A stretch of DNA of 8,114 nucleotides from a bacterium (lineage in GTDB: Bacteria; Desulfobacterota; Binatia; UBA12015): NCBI GenBank assembly GCA_029976905.1, contig JAPOLW010000150.1:1-8114 (forward strand). The letters run 5' to 3'. A model generated the notes under the pieces. It had not been told where the DNA came from. It was given only the letters and a program-made list of their open reading frames with translations, and ran no database searches. Below are positions 1-5,632 of this stretch, piece after piece (the first letter of the stretch is position 1; each line of letters begins with the position of its first letter). The translations under genes were made by a program, and so were the position numbers.

Positions 1-260
1 AGCTGCTGAAGACGGTGCGGAGCTTGCTGTCACCCGGGGGAACCTTCCTCTTCAAGGACTGGGAGCGCCGACAGACGCCTGTTCACTGGGCTGCTGCGGC
101 GAGCGATCGGTTCTTGAGCGGAGATGATGTGCACTTCTGTTCTCTCCCCGAGATGCTCGGGTTGCTGCGCATGGCATTTCCCGAACATGAAGTCCTGGAG
201 CAACCGCCGGTCCCACCCTGGGCTCACAACCGCGTCATCCGGGTTCGTCCGCGGACCTGA
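1..260 (+). CDS. Class I SAM-dependent methyltransferase, C-terminal part (5' end outside window)
   Basis: The open frame enters from the left edge (first full codon at base 3) and stops with TGA at 258-260, leaving about 86 residues. It opens LLKTVRSLLSPGGTFLFKDWE. The helix followed by S-PGG and a hydrophobic strand ending in K-D-W is the usual post-motif region of Rossmann-fold (class I) methyltransferases, where 'L-x-PGG' precedes strand 5. The tail, with ASDRFLSGDD, an acidic LPEMLGLL helix, then PPWAHN and a basic end, resembles small-molecule or lipid/glycan methyltransferases of the Methyltransf_23/25 type as I remember them. The SAM-binding GxGxG loop lies upstream and cannot be checked, and the methyl acceptor is unknown. 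A GTG at 15 is an internal codon, not a start, because the homology-like sequence continues upstream of it. The next gene starts 90 bases later in the same direction, so co-transcription is possible. Confidence 0.72.
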   Translation, partial: LLKTVRSLLSPGGTFLFKDWERRQTPVHWAAAASDRFLSGDDVHFCSLPEMLGLLRMAFPEHEVLEQPPVPPWAHNRVIRVRPRT

Positions 261-292
261 CGACCGACGCCCGAGGGTCCATGACAGTGGAT

Positions 293-326
293 GGCGCCGC
301 GGAGGTGCGGCAAGACGAAGGGCGCC
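293..326 (+). other. Small hairpins in the methyltransferase-sulfotransferase gap
   Basis: GCCGC (296-300) and GCGGC (307-311) can form a 5-bp stem around a GGAGGT loop. GGCGCC occurs at both 293-298 and 321-326 and could form a longer alternative stem. There is no T-run, so this is not a standard intrinsic terminator. The GGAGGT is about 44 bases from the ATG at 350, too far to be its ribosome binding site. It may be chance in GC-rich DNA. Confidence 0.2.
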
Positions 327-349
327 TTGATCGCTAAGCTCGATTCCCA

Positions 350-1198
350 ATGACGTCCTCGGCGCGACCGATCTTGCACGCTCTGGGATTGGTCGGCCTC
401 GCTTTCCTGGGATCGTGGATCGGTCAGCTTCTCTTTTCGAGCCCGTGGGTCGGGCTGATCGTGTTCACGACCTTGATCGCCTACATGAGTCTCGTTCTGG
501 GCCTTTGGGTCATTCCGTGTCCGGACGATCCCGACCGGCCCGAGAAAGTCTTCTGTATCGGGTTGAGTCGAACCGGCACCACGTCGCTGTGCGTCGCGCT
601 CCACGAAATGGGGTACGAGGTGTACCACATGCCCTTCAAGCTCCTTCGCTGGCCCGGGCCGGCTCCGTCGGCACCGCGGGTGGACCGCCGTTGGGCCGAT
701 GCATTCGATGCACAAGCCGACACCCCCGTCGCGTTGGTCTACCGTGAGCTCGCCGAGCTCTACCCGACGGCGCGCTTCATTCTGACGACGAGAGACACCG
801 CCAGCTGGAGTGCGTCGATGGCATCGTTTTATGGTCGCTACGCGACCATCTTCCGTTACGCCCCCTTCATTCCGGTCCGACGGATCCTCGAGGCTGCCTA
901 CGGAGAGGATTGGGCCACCAAGAGTCCCCGGGAATACGCGGACGTCTATGAGCGCCACGTGGCCGAAGTCAGGATGTTCTTCGCCGAGGCTGGGCGAAGT
1001 GAGCGACTTCTGGAGCTCGCGATCCTCGATGGCGAGGGGTGGCCGCAGCTCGCGGACTACCTCGAAGGGGTGGCCCCGACAAAGAAGGCGTTCCCCCGCG
1101 TCGACGTGTTCGACTTGACCTGGAATCGGCAGCCGTGGTGGCAACTCCGGAGCCTCCTGAAACGGCGCTTTCCCCGAGGGCGTGACGTCCGCCCCTGA
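350..1198 (+). CDS. Membrane-anchored PAPS-dependent sulfotransferase family protein
   Basis: The product is 282 aa. Two hydrophobic segments (about residues 8-29 and 33-55) come first, followed by a cytosolic-type sulfotransferase fold. IGLSRTGTTSL (70-80) is the P-loop-like 5'-phosphosulfate-binding loop. Residues 137-156 (LYPTARFILTTRD... to S156) form the 3'-phosphate-binding strand and helix, with Arg148 and Ser156 eight residues apart as in known sulfotransferases. DGEGWPQLADYLE (227-239) followed by AFPRV (247-251) is the C-terminal signature of the Sulfotransfer_4-type family (often misnamed 'NAD-dependent epimerase'). The predicted reaction is transfer of sulfate from PAPS to a hydroxyl or amine; the acceptor cannot be deduced. 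The tail is very basic. An in-frame TAA at 335-337 is followed by no other start codon, which fixes ATG 350 as the start; no good Shine-Dalgarno precedes it. The two N-terminal helices suggest tethering to the inner membrane and an acceptor that may be a lipid or membrane-linked glycan (inference). Family confidence is high, substrate unknown. Confidence 0.85.
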   Translation: MTSSARPILHALGLVGLAFLGSWIGQLLFSSPWVGLIVFTTLIAYMSLVLGLWVIPCPDDPDRPEKVFCIGLSRTGTTSLCVALHEMGYEVYHMPFKLLRWPGPAPSAPRVDRRWADAFDAQADTPVALVYRELAELYPTARFILTTRDTASWSASMASFYGRYATIFRYAPFIPVRRILEAAYGEDWATKSPREYADVYERHVAEVRMFFAEAGRSERLLELAILDGEGWPQLADYLEGVAPTKKAFPRVDVFDLTWNRQPWWQLRSLLKRRFPRGRDVRP

Positions 1199-1286
1199 CG
1201 AGAGGCCTTCGATCTCCGGGGACGGGTTTCGGCCGGGCCGCTCTCCGTAGCCCCGGGTGTCTTGCCTCAAAGAATCGCCTCGAGCG

Positions 1287-1302
1287 TCGCGAATCTTCGC
1301 GA
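1287..1302. terminator. Possible bidirectional hairpin terminator
   Basis: TCGCGA (1287-1292), a four-base ATCT loop and TCGCGA (1297-1302) form a perfect 6-bp stem. An overlapping alternative stem pairs GCGAG (1299-1303) with CTCGC (1310-1314). The position between convergent genes fits a bidirectional terminator. Neither side has a T-tract, so Rho-independent action is doubtful. Confidence 0.3.
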
Positions 1303-1459
1303 GCCCGCCCTCGCTCTCGGTTTGTGAACTCGATCGTAGCCGATCCCTCCTGGGCTGAAGATGTGTCCTACACGCCGGACATCTCGTCGCCGGAGCGGAG
1401 AATTGCCGAGACCTTGCTGTTGCCGAACTCGAAGAAGAGCCGGGGGGTCGAAGTACGTC

Positions 1460-1483
1460 GGAGCCGAGCCATCACCCGGCTCC
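1460..1483 (-). terminator. Hairpin just past the SGNH hydrolase stop
   Basis: GGAGCCG (1460-1466) and CGGCTCC (1477-1483) form a perfect 7-bp GC-rich stem with a 10-base loop. It begins one base beyond the stop codon (1485-1487) of the minus-strand gene. Position and stability fit a terminator or 3'-end stabiliser for that transcript. The sequence beyond it on the minus strand is not T-rich, so the call is tentative. Confidence 0.35.
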
Positions 1484-1484
1484 C

Positions 1485-2213
1485 TCAGTTGCGGATATCG
1501 AGGCCGTCTTCCAGCAGGCGGGCGCGAATGATCCTGGTCCAGACCTGGTAGCCTCGTTCACTCAGGTGCAGGCCATCGAAACGATAGTGGCTTGGTTCGG
1601 GAGTTCCGTCAGGGCCGAGGAGGGAAGGCCCGGTCTCGATATAGTGCAGGCCCGGTTGGGTGTCGTTCCACTCCTCGATGAGACGGTTGGTCTTTTGGGC
1701 GAGGGGCCAGATCTCCCAACGCAAGGGAGACGGTGTAATGCCGATGAAGTAGATGGGGACGTCGGGCTGCCGGGTGCGTACGCGCTCGACAAACCGCTGC
1801 CAGGTGGCGAGTAGAACCTCGGGGGACTTCGCCCGATCTGGATGAAGATCGTTGGTCCCGGCGAAGACGACTACGGCGCGGGGCTCGAACTCGGTCACGA
1901 GATCGTGGGCGAAGTAGGCGACGTCCCCGAGTTTCGAGCCACCGAAACCGTGCTGCACGACATCCAGCGGCTGCAGATCCTCGTGGAGAGTCGACCAAAA
2001 CCGGATTGATGAACTGCCGACGAAAAGAACCGCGCCCTCGGCATGGGGGCCGGCGCGCGTCTGTTCGACGAGTGCCGCGACATCCGAGGTGTAGACGCGT
2101 GGATCCTCGCTGGCCGCCTTCCTCAACTCGTCCCAAACCCTCCAGGCCGGGAACGCCGCCGCCAGGAGCAAGGCCCCCAGGACGTAGCCGAGCACTTTCT
2201 TCCATCGCTTCAT
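1485..2213 (-). CDS. Membrane-anchored/exported SGNH (GDSL-type) hydrolase
   Basis: The product is 242 aa, read on the minus strand from ATG at 2213-2211. The start MKRWKK plus a hydrophobic stretch (about 7-24) is a signal peptide or signal anchor, placing the enzyme outside the cytoplasm. The SGNH blocks follow in order: block I FVGSSSIRFW (64-73, predicted nucleophile Ser68), block II GFGGS (89-93, oxyanion Gly), block III AGTND (118-122, Asn121) and block V DGLHLS (213-218, Asp213 and His216). All four catalytic blocks are present, so it should be an active esterase, lipase or acetyl-hydrolase; the substrate cannot be inferred. The frame is open a further 161 codons upstream, but that part is Arg/Pro-rich with no hydrophobic leader, typical of spurious GC-rich extension. 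The start before the basic-hydrophobic leader is therefore preferred. No clear Shine-Dalgarno is seen. It is divergent from the second SGNH gene and convergent with the sulfotransferase, so it is a single-gene transcription unit here. Confidence 0.87.
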   Translation of the reverse strand: MKRWKKVLGYVLGALLLAAAFPAWRVWDELRKAASEDPRVYTSDVAALVEQTRAGPHAEGAVLFVGSSSIRFWSTLHEDLQPLDVVQHGFGGSKLGDVAYFAHDLVTEFEPRAVVVFAGTNDLHPDRAKSPEVLLATWQRFVERVRTRQPDVPIYFIGITPSPLRWEIWPLAQKTNRLIEEWNDTQPGLHYIETGPSLLGPDGTPEPSHYRFDGLHLSERGYQVWTRIIRARLLEDGLDIRN

Positions 2214-2506
2214 CGCAGAGAGAGAATCAAAAGACTTTTTCTGCACGCCCGGCAAGAGGCCCGGCAGTCTGGGATTCGACTTTCGTCTCTTTCCCGTTCT
2301 TGCCTCGCGATGGCGTGGGTGTGGGTCTCGGGGTAGAACAGGCGTGAGTGCAAACTCGGAATCGCAAAGCTCCTGCGTCGTGGCTGCTCGGCGGTCGTCG
2401 CTGGGTCTCCCGGCCTTCAACCGGGGCGCCGGAGCGATGCCGAACCGGTTCGAGCGAAAGGGTGCGCTAGATTTCTTCCCCGTCGACCTCCCCGGGCCGA
2501 AAGGTC
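2214..2506. promoter_or_regulatory. Divergent intergenic region between two SGNH hydrolase genes
   Basis: About 290 bases lie between the divergently oriented starts, so promoters for both genes are expected here. I cannot pick out a convincing -35/-10 pair. A perfect 12-base palindrome, CGAACCGGTTCG (2441-2452), lies about 55 bases before the start assigned to the plus-strand gene and is a possible operator. A palindrome this long is also expected by chance about twice in 8 kb. Plus-strand frames in this interval are Arg/Ser-rich without motifs and are not called as genes. Confidence 0.35.
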
Positions 2507-3439
2507 TTGCTCGCTGCCGTTGGGGCGTTGCTGGCCCTGCTTCTCGCCGAGGGCGCCGCCCGCGTCCTTTACGAGCCGGTGCTCGACCTGGCGGAGCTCG
2601 AGAGGAGAGAGCGAATCCCTTTCTCGCCCCGACGTAACGCCGACGGCTTTCGGGAGCAGCCTCTTGGGCGTCGAGCCCGGTCGGACGGAACGACACGCAT
2701 CCTGATGCTGGGTGACTCCTTCACCTTTGGCCAGGGAGTGCCGGACGGAAGGCAGCGTTTCACGGAGTTGGTCGAGAAGCATCTCAACCAGGTGTCGGGC
2801 CGGCCCGTCCACGTCTACAACGCCGGGGTGCCCGGTACCGTACCGACGCAGTGGGTCGGCTACGCCCGTGGCCTGATCCCGACGTACCGTCCCAATCTCG
2901 TCGTTGCCGTCTTTTTCCTTCGGGATGGGACCGATCTCGCGACGTCATTCTCGCACTACGAGAGGGAAATCGGTGAACTCCGTCAACGCTACGGCGACAA
3001 TGTGTTCTACCGCGGATCCTATCTCGTCCGCACCTTTCTCGATACCCTGATGGCCCGCGAGTTTACCGAATGGTACCTTGGCCAGTTCGAAGAGGCGTAC
3101 CTCGGAGACGCGGATCAGACCCAAGCCTGGAGGACGGCGCAAGCCAAGCTCCTGGAGATTGCCGAAGAGAGCCGGCAGGCAGGCGCCCGCTTCGCGCTGG
3201 TGATCTTCCCGATCCTCCACGATCTCGATGACTATCGCTTCGGCGCCGTCGAGAAAAAGATCGAGGAGTTCGCGGCGGCGCATGCCCTCACCTTCTTCAC
3301 GTTGACGCCCGCTTTCCTGGGACGCGATGCTCGCGATCTCTGGGTCTCTCCGATGGACCAGCATCCGAACGCCGAGGGGCACGCTATCGCGGCGCATCGG
3401 CTCGGCCCGTTCCTCGCCACCATACTCGACCCATCCTGA
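2507..3439 (+). CDS. SGNH/GDSL hydrolase-like protein, second subfamily (start uncertain)
   Basis: The product is 310 aa from TTG 2507. A hydrophobic N-terminal segment (about 2-21) suggests a signal anchor. Block I is MLGDSFTFGQG (67-77, predicted nucleophile Ser71). Block II is NAGVPGT (105-111, Gly107). The C-terminal block is DQHPNAEGH (284-292), supplying Asp284 and His286. At the usual block III position the sequence is FFLRDGTDL (136-144) rather than G-x-N-D, so the oxyanion Asn is not obvious. Such enzymes act on acylated sugars or lipids or, in polysaccharide O-acetylation systems, as acyl-handling domains; the substrate here is unknown. Start choice: an in-frame TAG at 2468-2470 leaves only ATT 2471 or TTG 2507 upstream of the hydrophobic helix. 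The basic residues Arg-Lys lie just before TTG, which would be typical inside a leader, so translation may begin at ATT or there may be a sequence error. The gene is divergent from the other SGNH gene but not closely similar to it. Confidence 0.82.
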   Translation: MLAAVGALLALLLAEGAARVLYEPVLDLAELERRERIPFSPRRNADGFREQPLGRRARSDGTTRILMLGDSFTFGQGVPDGRQRFTELVEKHLNQVSGRPVHVYNAGVPGTVPTQWVGYARGLIPTYRPNLVVAVFFLRDGTDLATSFSHYEREIGELRQRYGDNVFYRGSYLVRTFLDTLMAREFTEWYLGQFEEAYLGDADQTQAWRTAQAKLLEIAEESRQAGARFALVIFPILHDLDDYRFGAVEKKIEEFAAAHALTFFTLTPAFLGRDARDLWVSPMDQHPNAEGHAIAAHRLGPFLATILDPS

Positions 3440-3477
3440 GCGAAGGCCGCGAGAGCGCACGGTGCGCCGTTGTCCCC

Positions 3478-3505
3478 GAGGCGCCGGATCCTCGCGCCGC
3501 GCCTC
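3478..3505 (+). terminator. Possible hairpin terminator after the second SGNH gene
   Basis: GAGGCGC (3478-3484) and GCGCCTC (3499-3505) form a perfect 7-bp stem with a 14-base loop, 38 bases after the stop codon. A smaller GCGCA-CGG-TGCGC hairpin sits just upstream within 3455-3467. Only a weak T-containing stretch follows (GATTCCTTG), so intrinsic termination is uncertain. Confidence 0.35.
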
Positions 3506-3784
3506 GATTCCTTGTGCTCGCGACAGGTCGTGACGACGAGGCGAGAAGGAAGAGGGTGCGAGGGGAGGGGCCGGAGTTCCTGGCCGTAGCGCTCGTCGGC
3601 TCGACGATGGTGTGGCTTTTCACGGAAGGGCCACAGGCGCAGAAGAGCGATGCAGAGGGGAGTGGCCACGAGCGCCGACGCGGGCGTGTCCTGGCGCTCG
3701 CAGAGTGTCGAGGCCAGGATTGTGGTCACGGTCGGGCTTCGCGATTTCTGCCGAGCACTTCCGCGGCTACACCAAATGCGATAC

Positions 3785-3791
3785 GAGGAGG
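3785..3791 (+). promoter_or_regulatory. Strong ribosome binding site for the glycosyltransferase
   Basis: GAGGAGG ends five bases before ATG 3797. It is the best Shine-Dalgarno match in the window and decides the start in favour of ATG 3797 over the upstream in-frame ATGs at 3650 and 3776. Confidence 0.8.
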
Positions 3792-3796
3792 TGGCG

Positions 3797-5455
3797 ATGG
3801 TGAAGCGAGAGGGCCGCGCAACGCCCCTGATGCTGCGAGTCGTTCTCGCGGCGCTGGTCTTCTTGCTGTCTGGACAGTTGCCGACGAGGACTGGCCTGAC
3901 GCCCGACAGTATGGAGTTCATCTCCATTGCGAACTCCTTCGTCCACGGCGGTGGGTTCAAGAATCCCGTCATGTGGCATTTCCAGGTGCCTGGTCCGCCA
4001 CCGGCGGCGGGACACGCGCAGCGGGCACCCGTGCAGCCTCTCCTCCTCGCGGCAACGTTTGCCGTAGGCGGCGACGTTCGAGCCGCGTACTTCGTTCAGT
4101 CCATGCTCTCGTCTGCGGTCATGGCGGGATTCTTTCTTCTTGCCTGTCGGTGGATGCATCCGCTCTTCGCCTTCGCGGCGACCTTCGCGATCAGTGCTTC
4201 CCTCTGGTGGCGGGTCGTCACCGGGTATCTGCTCTCTGAAGTGCCAGCCCTGGCCGCGTATCTCCTCGTGCTTCGAACCGCTGAAGGTGTGCTGCGCTCG
4301 CATGCCGGCGGTCTGGTCTGTGGATTTGCGACGATCCTCGCCTGGCTGGCGCGGCCGAATCTCGCGCCTCTGGCCTTGGCGGTCGCGGTCGCCGGCGCTT
4401 GGGAACTCGGCGGGCTTCGACGGGTCCTGCGCTCCTCGTTGACCACCTACGTCGCCTCGGTTGCCCTGGGCATGTTTGCGATCTCGAACGTTCTGCTCTG
4501 GACGACCGGGAGCGCGCTGTACGAAGCCTACGGCAACGCTTTCGAGAACTTTCCGGTTCAGCGGGCGTATCGCTACGGCACGACGTACACCGGCACGTAT
4601 GCATTCGTCCAGGAGCATTGGCCCGCGGTGCATGCGGCGATCGTGGGCCATGCGGAGGGACTCGCCGCCGCGCTGTTCGGAAAGGAGTACTCCTACGTTG
4701 GTTGGCTCGCCGTGCCCGGCATCCTCGTTGCGATCTTTGCAGGGCGGGGCCGGGAGACTGCGGTGGCAGAGCGGGCGAACGCACTGGCGGCTCTTGGCTT
4801 CAGTCTCGTGATCATCCTGGTCTATAGCGCCGGAGAGACCGGGCGCTACGCGCTCTTCCCGGCAACGGCCTGCTCTCTTGCCGGCTTCTCCTTCGTGGAT
4901 CGAGGGTGGGCGTACGCGCGCACCCAAGAGAGAGGTGCATGGACGGCCGGTGCCGTGCTCGCCATTTGCGGAATCCTGGTCGTCGTCCTGCTTCTTCCCG
5001 CCCGCCGTCTTGTCCTCGGGGGTGAGGAGAGAGCATCCGACGCCGTCGTACGGGCGCAAGGAGACGGCTCGGGCGCCGATGGACGGGCGATCAGGGAAGT
5101 CTGTGGGTCGATTGCCCGCGGGGGGATCGTCGCGACATTCAAGCCACACCGCTTTCATTGGATTTGTGGAAACCCGACCATCCTATTGCCGCACGACTTT
5201 GCGCGAGACGGGATCCTTCCGCGCTTCATCGAGGACCGCCAGCCCGCGTATCTTTTCGTTCGCAAGCGCTCGCAGTTGTGGCTGTCTGTGCGCGGCGACC
5301 TCGACCTGGTCTGGTCGGGCCGGAGGCATGCACTTTTCGCGGTTCTCGACGCACAACAGGATCCGGCCGACGTCTGGGCGGCCCCGCGTGCCCCGCGCTG
5401 TCTTTCCTCCCCGAGCGAACCCGGCTGTGAGGACCATTCGGGGCATCGCCTCTGA
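3797..5455 (+). CDS. Polytopic membrane glycosyltransferase, GT39/GT83-like (PMT/ArnT type)
   Basis: The product is 552 aa. The first membrane helix (about 12-28) is followed by a short loop, LTPDSMEFISIANSF (34-48). Its Asp37 sits where GT-C enzymes of the PMT/ArnT/GT39-like group carry the catalytic Asp in the first periplasmic loop (compare D-x-x-x-Y/F-x-x-x-A). Many further helices follow, including the pair around LLSEVPALAAYLLVL, a typical region of this group. The last helix is about 384-402. A soluble, probably periplasmic, C-terminal domain of about 150 residues ends the protein. Known family members move a sugar from a polyprenyl-phosphate carrier to a lipid, protein or glycan on the periplasmic face; neither donor nor acceptor can be read here. 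The start is fixed by a strong ribosome binding site. The frame is open a further 49 codons upstream, but that part is hydrophilic and unlike a leader. The extreme C-terminus has two Cys (CLSSPSEPGC) and a His-rich end of unknown meaning. No transmembrane predictor was run; helix limits are by eye. Confidence 0.8.
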   Translation: MVKREGRATPLMLRVVLAALVFLLSGQLPTRTGLTPDSMEFISIANSFVHGGGFKNPVMWHFQVPGPPPAAGHAQRAPVQPLLLAATFAVGGDVRAAYFVQSMLSSAVMAGFFLLACRWMHPLFAFAATFAISASLWWRVVTGYLLSEVPALAAYLLVLRTAEGVLRSHAGGLVCGFATILAWLARPNLAPLALAVAVAGAWELGGLRRVLRSSLTTYVASVALGMFAISNVLLWTTGSALYEAYGNAFENFPVQRAYRYGTTYTGTYAFVQEHWPAVHAAIVGHAEGLAAALFGKEYSYVGWLAVPGILVAIFAGRGRETAVAERANALAALGFSLVIILVYSAGETGRYALFPATACSLAGFSFVDRGWAYARTQERGAWTAGAVLAICGILVVVLLLPARRLVLGGEERASDAVVRAQGDGSGADGRAIREVCGSIARGGIVATFKPHRFHWICGNPTILLPHDFARDGILPRFIEDRQPAYLFVRKRSQLWLSVRGDLDLVWSGRRHALFAVLDAQQDPADVWAAPRAPRCLSSPSEPGCEDHSGHRL

Positions 5456-5632
5456 AGGGGGAGTCGTCTTCGGTGGGGAGCGCTCGGGCCTCTCGTCGCA
5501 GCGGGTCTTCCGCGCCGGGCGCTCCTCTTTGCCCGGAGGAGGCGAATTCTCCCTCCGTGGCGATGGTCTCTCGGACCGCGCGTCGCAAAAGGGCATGGCA
5601 CATCTCCCAAAAATGAGGCACACCAGAAAGAG
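5456..5632. other. Short intergenic gap before the beta-helix gene
   Basis: These 177 bases lie between the glycosyltransferase stop and the next start. They are open in the same frame as both neighbours but contain no in-frame ATG, GTG or TTG, so they do not extend the downstream gene. An imperfect inverted repeat, GGAGG then CCTCC, lies around 5535-5556. No convincing promoter or T-tract terminator is seen; read-through from the glycosyltransferase gene is possible. Confidence 0.4.

Larger units (their letters stand above)
1199..1484. other. Convergent intergenic gap with hairpins
   Basis: This stretch separates the 3' ends of the sulfotransferase (+) and the SGNH hydrolase (-), so it should hold termination signals for both. 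Two inverted repeats are visible and are listed separately. A GTG-started frame at 1324-1551 runs through it and into the neighbouring gene, but it has no recognisable motif, no membrane segment and no ribosome binding site, so I do not call it. I see nothing else. Confidence 0.5.
3440..3796. other. Intergenic region, no convincing gene
   Basis: About 357 bases lie between the SGNH hydrolase stop and the glycosyltransferase start. Frames run through it on both strands, but their products are Arg/Ser/Pro-rich, lack motifs, and continue out of register into the neighbouring genes. It contains an inverted repeat near its start (listed separately) and the ribosome binding site of the next gene at its end. 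It must contain the glycosyltransferase promoter unless transcription reads through, but I cannot identify one. A decayed gene cannot be excluded by eye. Confidence 0.5.

Noticed and set aside
224..1270. A 348-codon minus-strand frame opposite the sulfotransferase
   Set aside because: Same register effect; the sense strand carries intact sulfotransferase motifs.
1324..1551. A 75-codon GTG-started frame between the convergent genes
   Set aside because: No ribosome binding site, no motif, Arg/Ser-rich C-terminal half, and overlap with the end of the SGNH gene in the opposite direction.
2441..2452. CGAACCGGTTCG palindrome as a definite operator
   Set aside because: A 12-base palindrome is expected about twice by chance in a window this size and no second copy was seen. 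It is mentioned only as a possibility within the divergent region.
2214..2696. N-terminal extension (161 codons) of the minus-strand SGNH hydrolase
   Set aside because: The extension is Arg/Pro-rich and would bury the signal segment in the middle of the protein. It also overlaps the start of the divergent SGNH gene. The ATG at 2213 gives a normal leader.
3514..4239. A 241-codon plus-strand frame spanning the intergenic gap and the start of the glycosyltransferase
   Set aside because: It overlaps the glycosyltransferase out of frame and its product is Arg/Gly/Ser-rich without recognisable features.
3767..5158. A 463-codon minus-strand frame opposite the glycosyltransferase
   Set aside because: Same register effect; the product is Arg/Gly/Glu-rich and highly charged with no motif, whereas the sense strand encodes membrane helices and a good ribosome binding site.
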